A stretch of 42,054 nucleotides of DNA, taken from NCBI GenBank assembly GCA_017380435.1, contig JAFODZ010000048.1:1-42054 (forward strand), written 5' to 3'. The DNA is from Oscillospiraceae bacterium (GTDB taxonomy: Bacteria; Bacillota; Clostridia; Oscillospirales; Oscillospiraceae). Each line of letters starts with the position of its first letter. The first letter of the stretch is position 1. Positions 40,819 through 42,054 of this stretch are shown here, piece by piece. The position numbers and the translations under genes were made by a program. Under the pieces are notes generated by a model. It ran no database searches and had not been told where the DNA came from. It saw nothing but the letters and a program-made list of their open reading frames with translations.

Positions 40819-40832
40819 TGAAATCGTTTACA
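40819..40832. promoter_or_regulatory. cre-like site 2
   Basis: A second identical TGAAATCGTTTACA, 139 bases from the first and just downstream of the expected transcription start, a position where CcpA- or LacI-type repressors block transcription. Confidence 0.65.
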
Positions 40833-40940
40833 TTTTTTGCAGGACTCTGTTTTTTTCTGTAAAAAAGGAACATTTTTGTGGCTTTTTCGGCAAAATGCCG
40901 TGCAAGCATATTATTAACCATTTTTTAGGAGGAAAACACA

Positions 40941-41810
40941 ATGAAAAAGCTTTTCGCTCTGCTGCTGGCTCTGGTTATGGTTCTGGGCCTGGTTGCTTGC
41001 GGTAATGAGACCCCTGTAACCGGCGACGACAACAATAACGAAGCTCCCGCAGCATCCGGCTCCGTCTATTGGCTGAACTTCAAGCCCGAATCCGACGAAG
41101 CTCTGCAAAAGATCGCTGAACTGTACACCCAGAAGACCAATGTTCCCGTTAAGGTCGTTACCGCCGCTTCCGGCACCTACAACGAGACTCTGACTGCTCA
41201 GATGGACAAGTCTGACGCTCCCACCCTGTTTGTCGTGGGCAACGCCGCTGCTGTTGAGACCTGGGGCGACTACTGCCTGGATCTGACCGGCACTGACATC
41301 GCTAACGAGCTGAGCACCGACGCTTACATGCTCTACGATGCAGACGGCAAGCTGTGCTCCATCGGCTACTGCTACGAGTGCTACGGCATCATCGTAAACA
41401 AGGAACTGCTGGTTAAGGCTGGCTACGCTGAAGACTACATCACCAACTTTGCTACTCTGAAGGAAGTTGCTGAAGACGTTCACGCTCGCGCTGCTGAGCT
41501 GGGCTTCGACGCATTCTCCTCCGCTGGCATGGACGGTTCCTCCAGCTGGCGTTTCACCGGCCACCTGATCAACCTGGACTACTACTATGAGTCCGTTGAC
41601 GCTCCCGAAGCATGGACTTCCTGCCCCGCTTCCATCAAGGGCACCTACATGAACAACTACAGAAACCTGTACGATCTGATGGTTGTTAACTCTGCTACCA
41701 ACCGTGCTGACCTGGCAAACGGCGGTTTCGACGCTGCTTCTGAGTTTGCTAACGGCGAAGCTCTGTTCTACTTCAACGGTAACTGGGAGTGCCCCGACTT
41801 TGGCGAAGAG
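40941..41810 (+). CDS. Sugar-type ABC transporter substrate-binding lipoprotein (truncated by apparent chimeric join)
   Basis: The first 290 codons encode an extracellular solute-binding protein of the family 1 type. The signal peptide ends LGLVAC with C20 lipidated, followed by an Asn/Asp-rich linker. The mature protein begins SGSVYWLNFKPESDEALQKI, with later CYECYGIIVNKELLVKAGY and NGEALFYFNGNWE, all typical of sugar-binding proteins. The ATG at 40941 follows AGGAGG. Codon use is that of a highly expressed gene. Two cre-like sites upstream support carbohydrate uptake. The frame stays open to the window end, but sequence after about 41,800 appears foreign, so the true C-terminus and the permease genes are missing. 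Confidence 0.85.
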
Positions 41811-42054
41811 ACATTCTATGGAACAGCATTCGTCACAGGCGACGCATTCCTGAACGTAAACTCTTCGGGCATCAAGCTGAAAGCAAACGTAGCCACAAAC
41901 CCCGGCTCGAAATTCATATATAATGCAAGCTCGCCCGAGGGTAATATAAGCAACGAATTTGTGACGTTCGTCGACAGACGCAAACGCAAAAGCCTGATAA
42001 CAGGGCTGGACATCTTCCGCGAGGAGGAGACACCCAAAAACATAAACAGCGAAC
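41811..42054 (+). other. Foreign-looking coding fragment resembling Bacteroidota TamB C-terminal region
   Basis: The open frame continues in phase, but codon choice changes: Thr is ACA six times and ACG once, never ACC or ACT; Ile is often ATA; Lys is mostly AAA. The preceding lipoprotein part prefers ACC/ACT, ATC and AAG. The peptide FYGTAFVTGDAFLNV...EFVTFVDRRKRK has the pattern of TamB/DUF490 proteins of Bacteroidota (FYGTAYATG..., ...FITFVD). TamB works in outer-membrane biogenesis and has no place in a Gram-positive sugar-binding lipoprotein. The exact join cannot be set; it lies between about 41,790 and 41,815. Confidence 0.65.

Noticed and set aside
40679-41005. Possible small plus-strand gene in the potA/lipoprotein intergenic region
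   Set aside because: It overlaps the real promoter, both cre-like sites and the start of the lipoprotein in another frame, and lacks a ribosome binding site.

Overview
The window looks like a gut Clostridia chromosome, most likely an Oscillospiraceae/Ruminococcaceae-type anaerobic, spore-forming Firmicute. The evidence is the gene content (SpmA/SpmB, a SpoIIQ-like M23 protein, a group B-like [FeFe] hydrogenase, lipoproteins with lipoboxes), strong AGGAGG ribosome binding sites, and many textbook TTGACN-17-TATAAT promoters. Intergenic repeats of the kind seen in gut Clostridia are also present. No rRNA, tRNA, CRISPR array, prophage or insertion-sequence transposase was seen. Nearly all of the window is ordinary chromosomal backbone; the accessory-looking part is about 31.1-34.0 kb.

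Layout. 1-0.37 kb: 5' part of a NifU-like Fe-S scaffold gene (minus). 0.6-4.3 kb: amino-sugar operon (NahK-like kinase, ROK protein, NagA). 4.3-7.3 kb: large secreted CHAP-like protein (minus). 7.5-11.3 kb: minus-strand phosphoribosyltransferase, NUDIX hydrolase, [FeFe] hydrogenase-like protein and radical SAM protein. 11.4-12.5 kb: M23 peptidase and DUF1292 protein. 12.5-14.8 kb: ABC exporter and flavin reductase. 14.9-16.8 kb: divergent cysE/cysK for cysteine synthesis. 16.9-18.7 kb: Wzz-like protein, tyrosine kinase and PqqD-like protein. 18.9-21.5 kb: AEC permease and a DUF4358/DHHW-like lipoprotein. 21.6-22.1 kb: a small divergent orphan/ribbon-helix-helix pair with apparent operators. 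22.3-23.3 kb: spmA-spmB. 23.4-26.1 kb: murA and an rsmF-like gene. 26.4-29.0 kb: trmL-pgk-tpiA operon with a large imperfect palindrome between pgk and tpiA. 29.3-31.1 kb: aspS. 31.1-34.0 kb: AT-rich accessory stretch with hypothetical genes, a NUDIX gene and repeats. 34.1-36.5 kb: fucI-fucU. 36.7-40.5 kb: potABCD polyamine importer (minus). 40.9 kb to the end: a sugar-type ABC substrate-binding lipoprotein.

How the genes work together. NahK/ROK/NagA, FucI/FucU and the sugar-binding lipoprotein, which has two cre-like sites upstream, suggest use of host or mucin glycan sugars (GlcNAc/GalNAc, fucose). pgk and tpiA feed glycolysis, and the hydrogenase fits fermentative electron disposal or H2 sensing. 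CysE makes O-acetylserine for CysK.

The last ~244 bases do not fit the rest. The open frame continues, but codon use changes abruptly and the peptide resembles the C-terminal part of a Bacteroidota TamB-like protein. I read this as a probable chimeric join near 41.80-41.82 kb, so the 3' end should not be trusted.

The most interesting non-coding structures are the 162-bp pgk/tpiA palindrome, the terminator-like leader of the phosphoribosyltransferase gene, the GTTATCAT operator-like array, a palindrome inside the promoter spacer of the secreted protein gene, and a 90-bp direct repeat that supplies the end of a reading frame.
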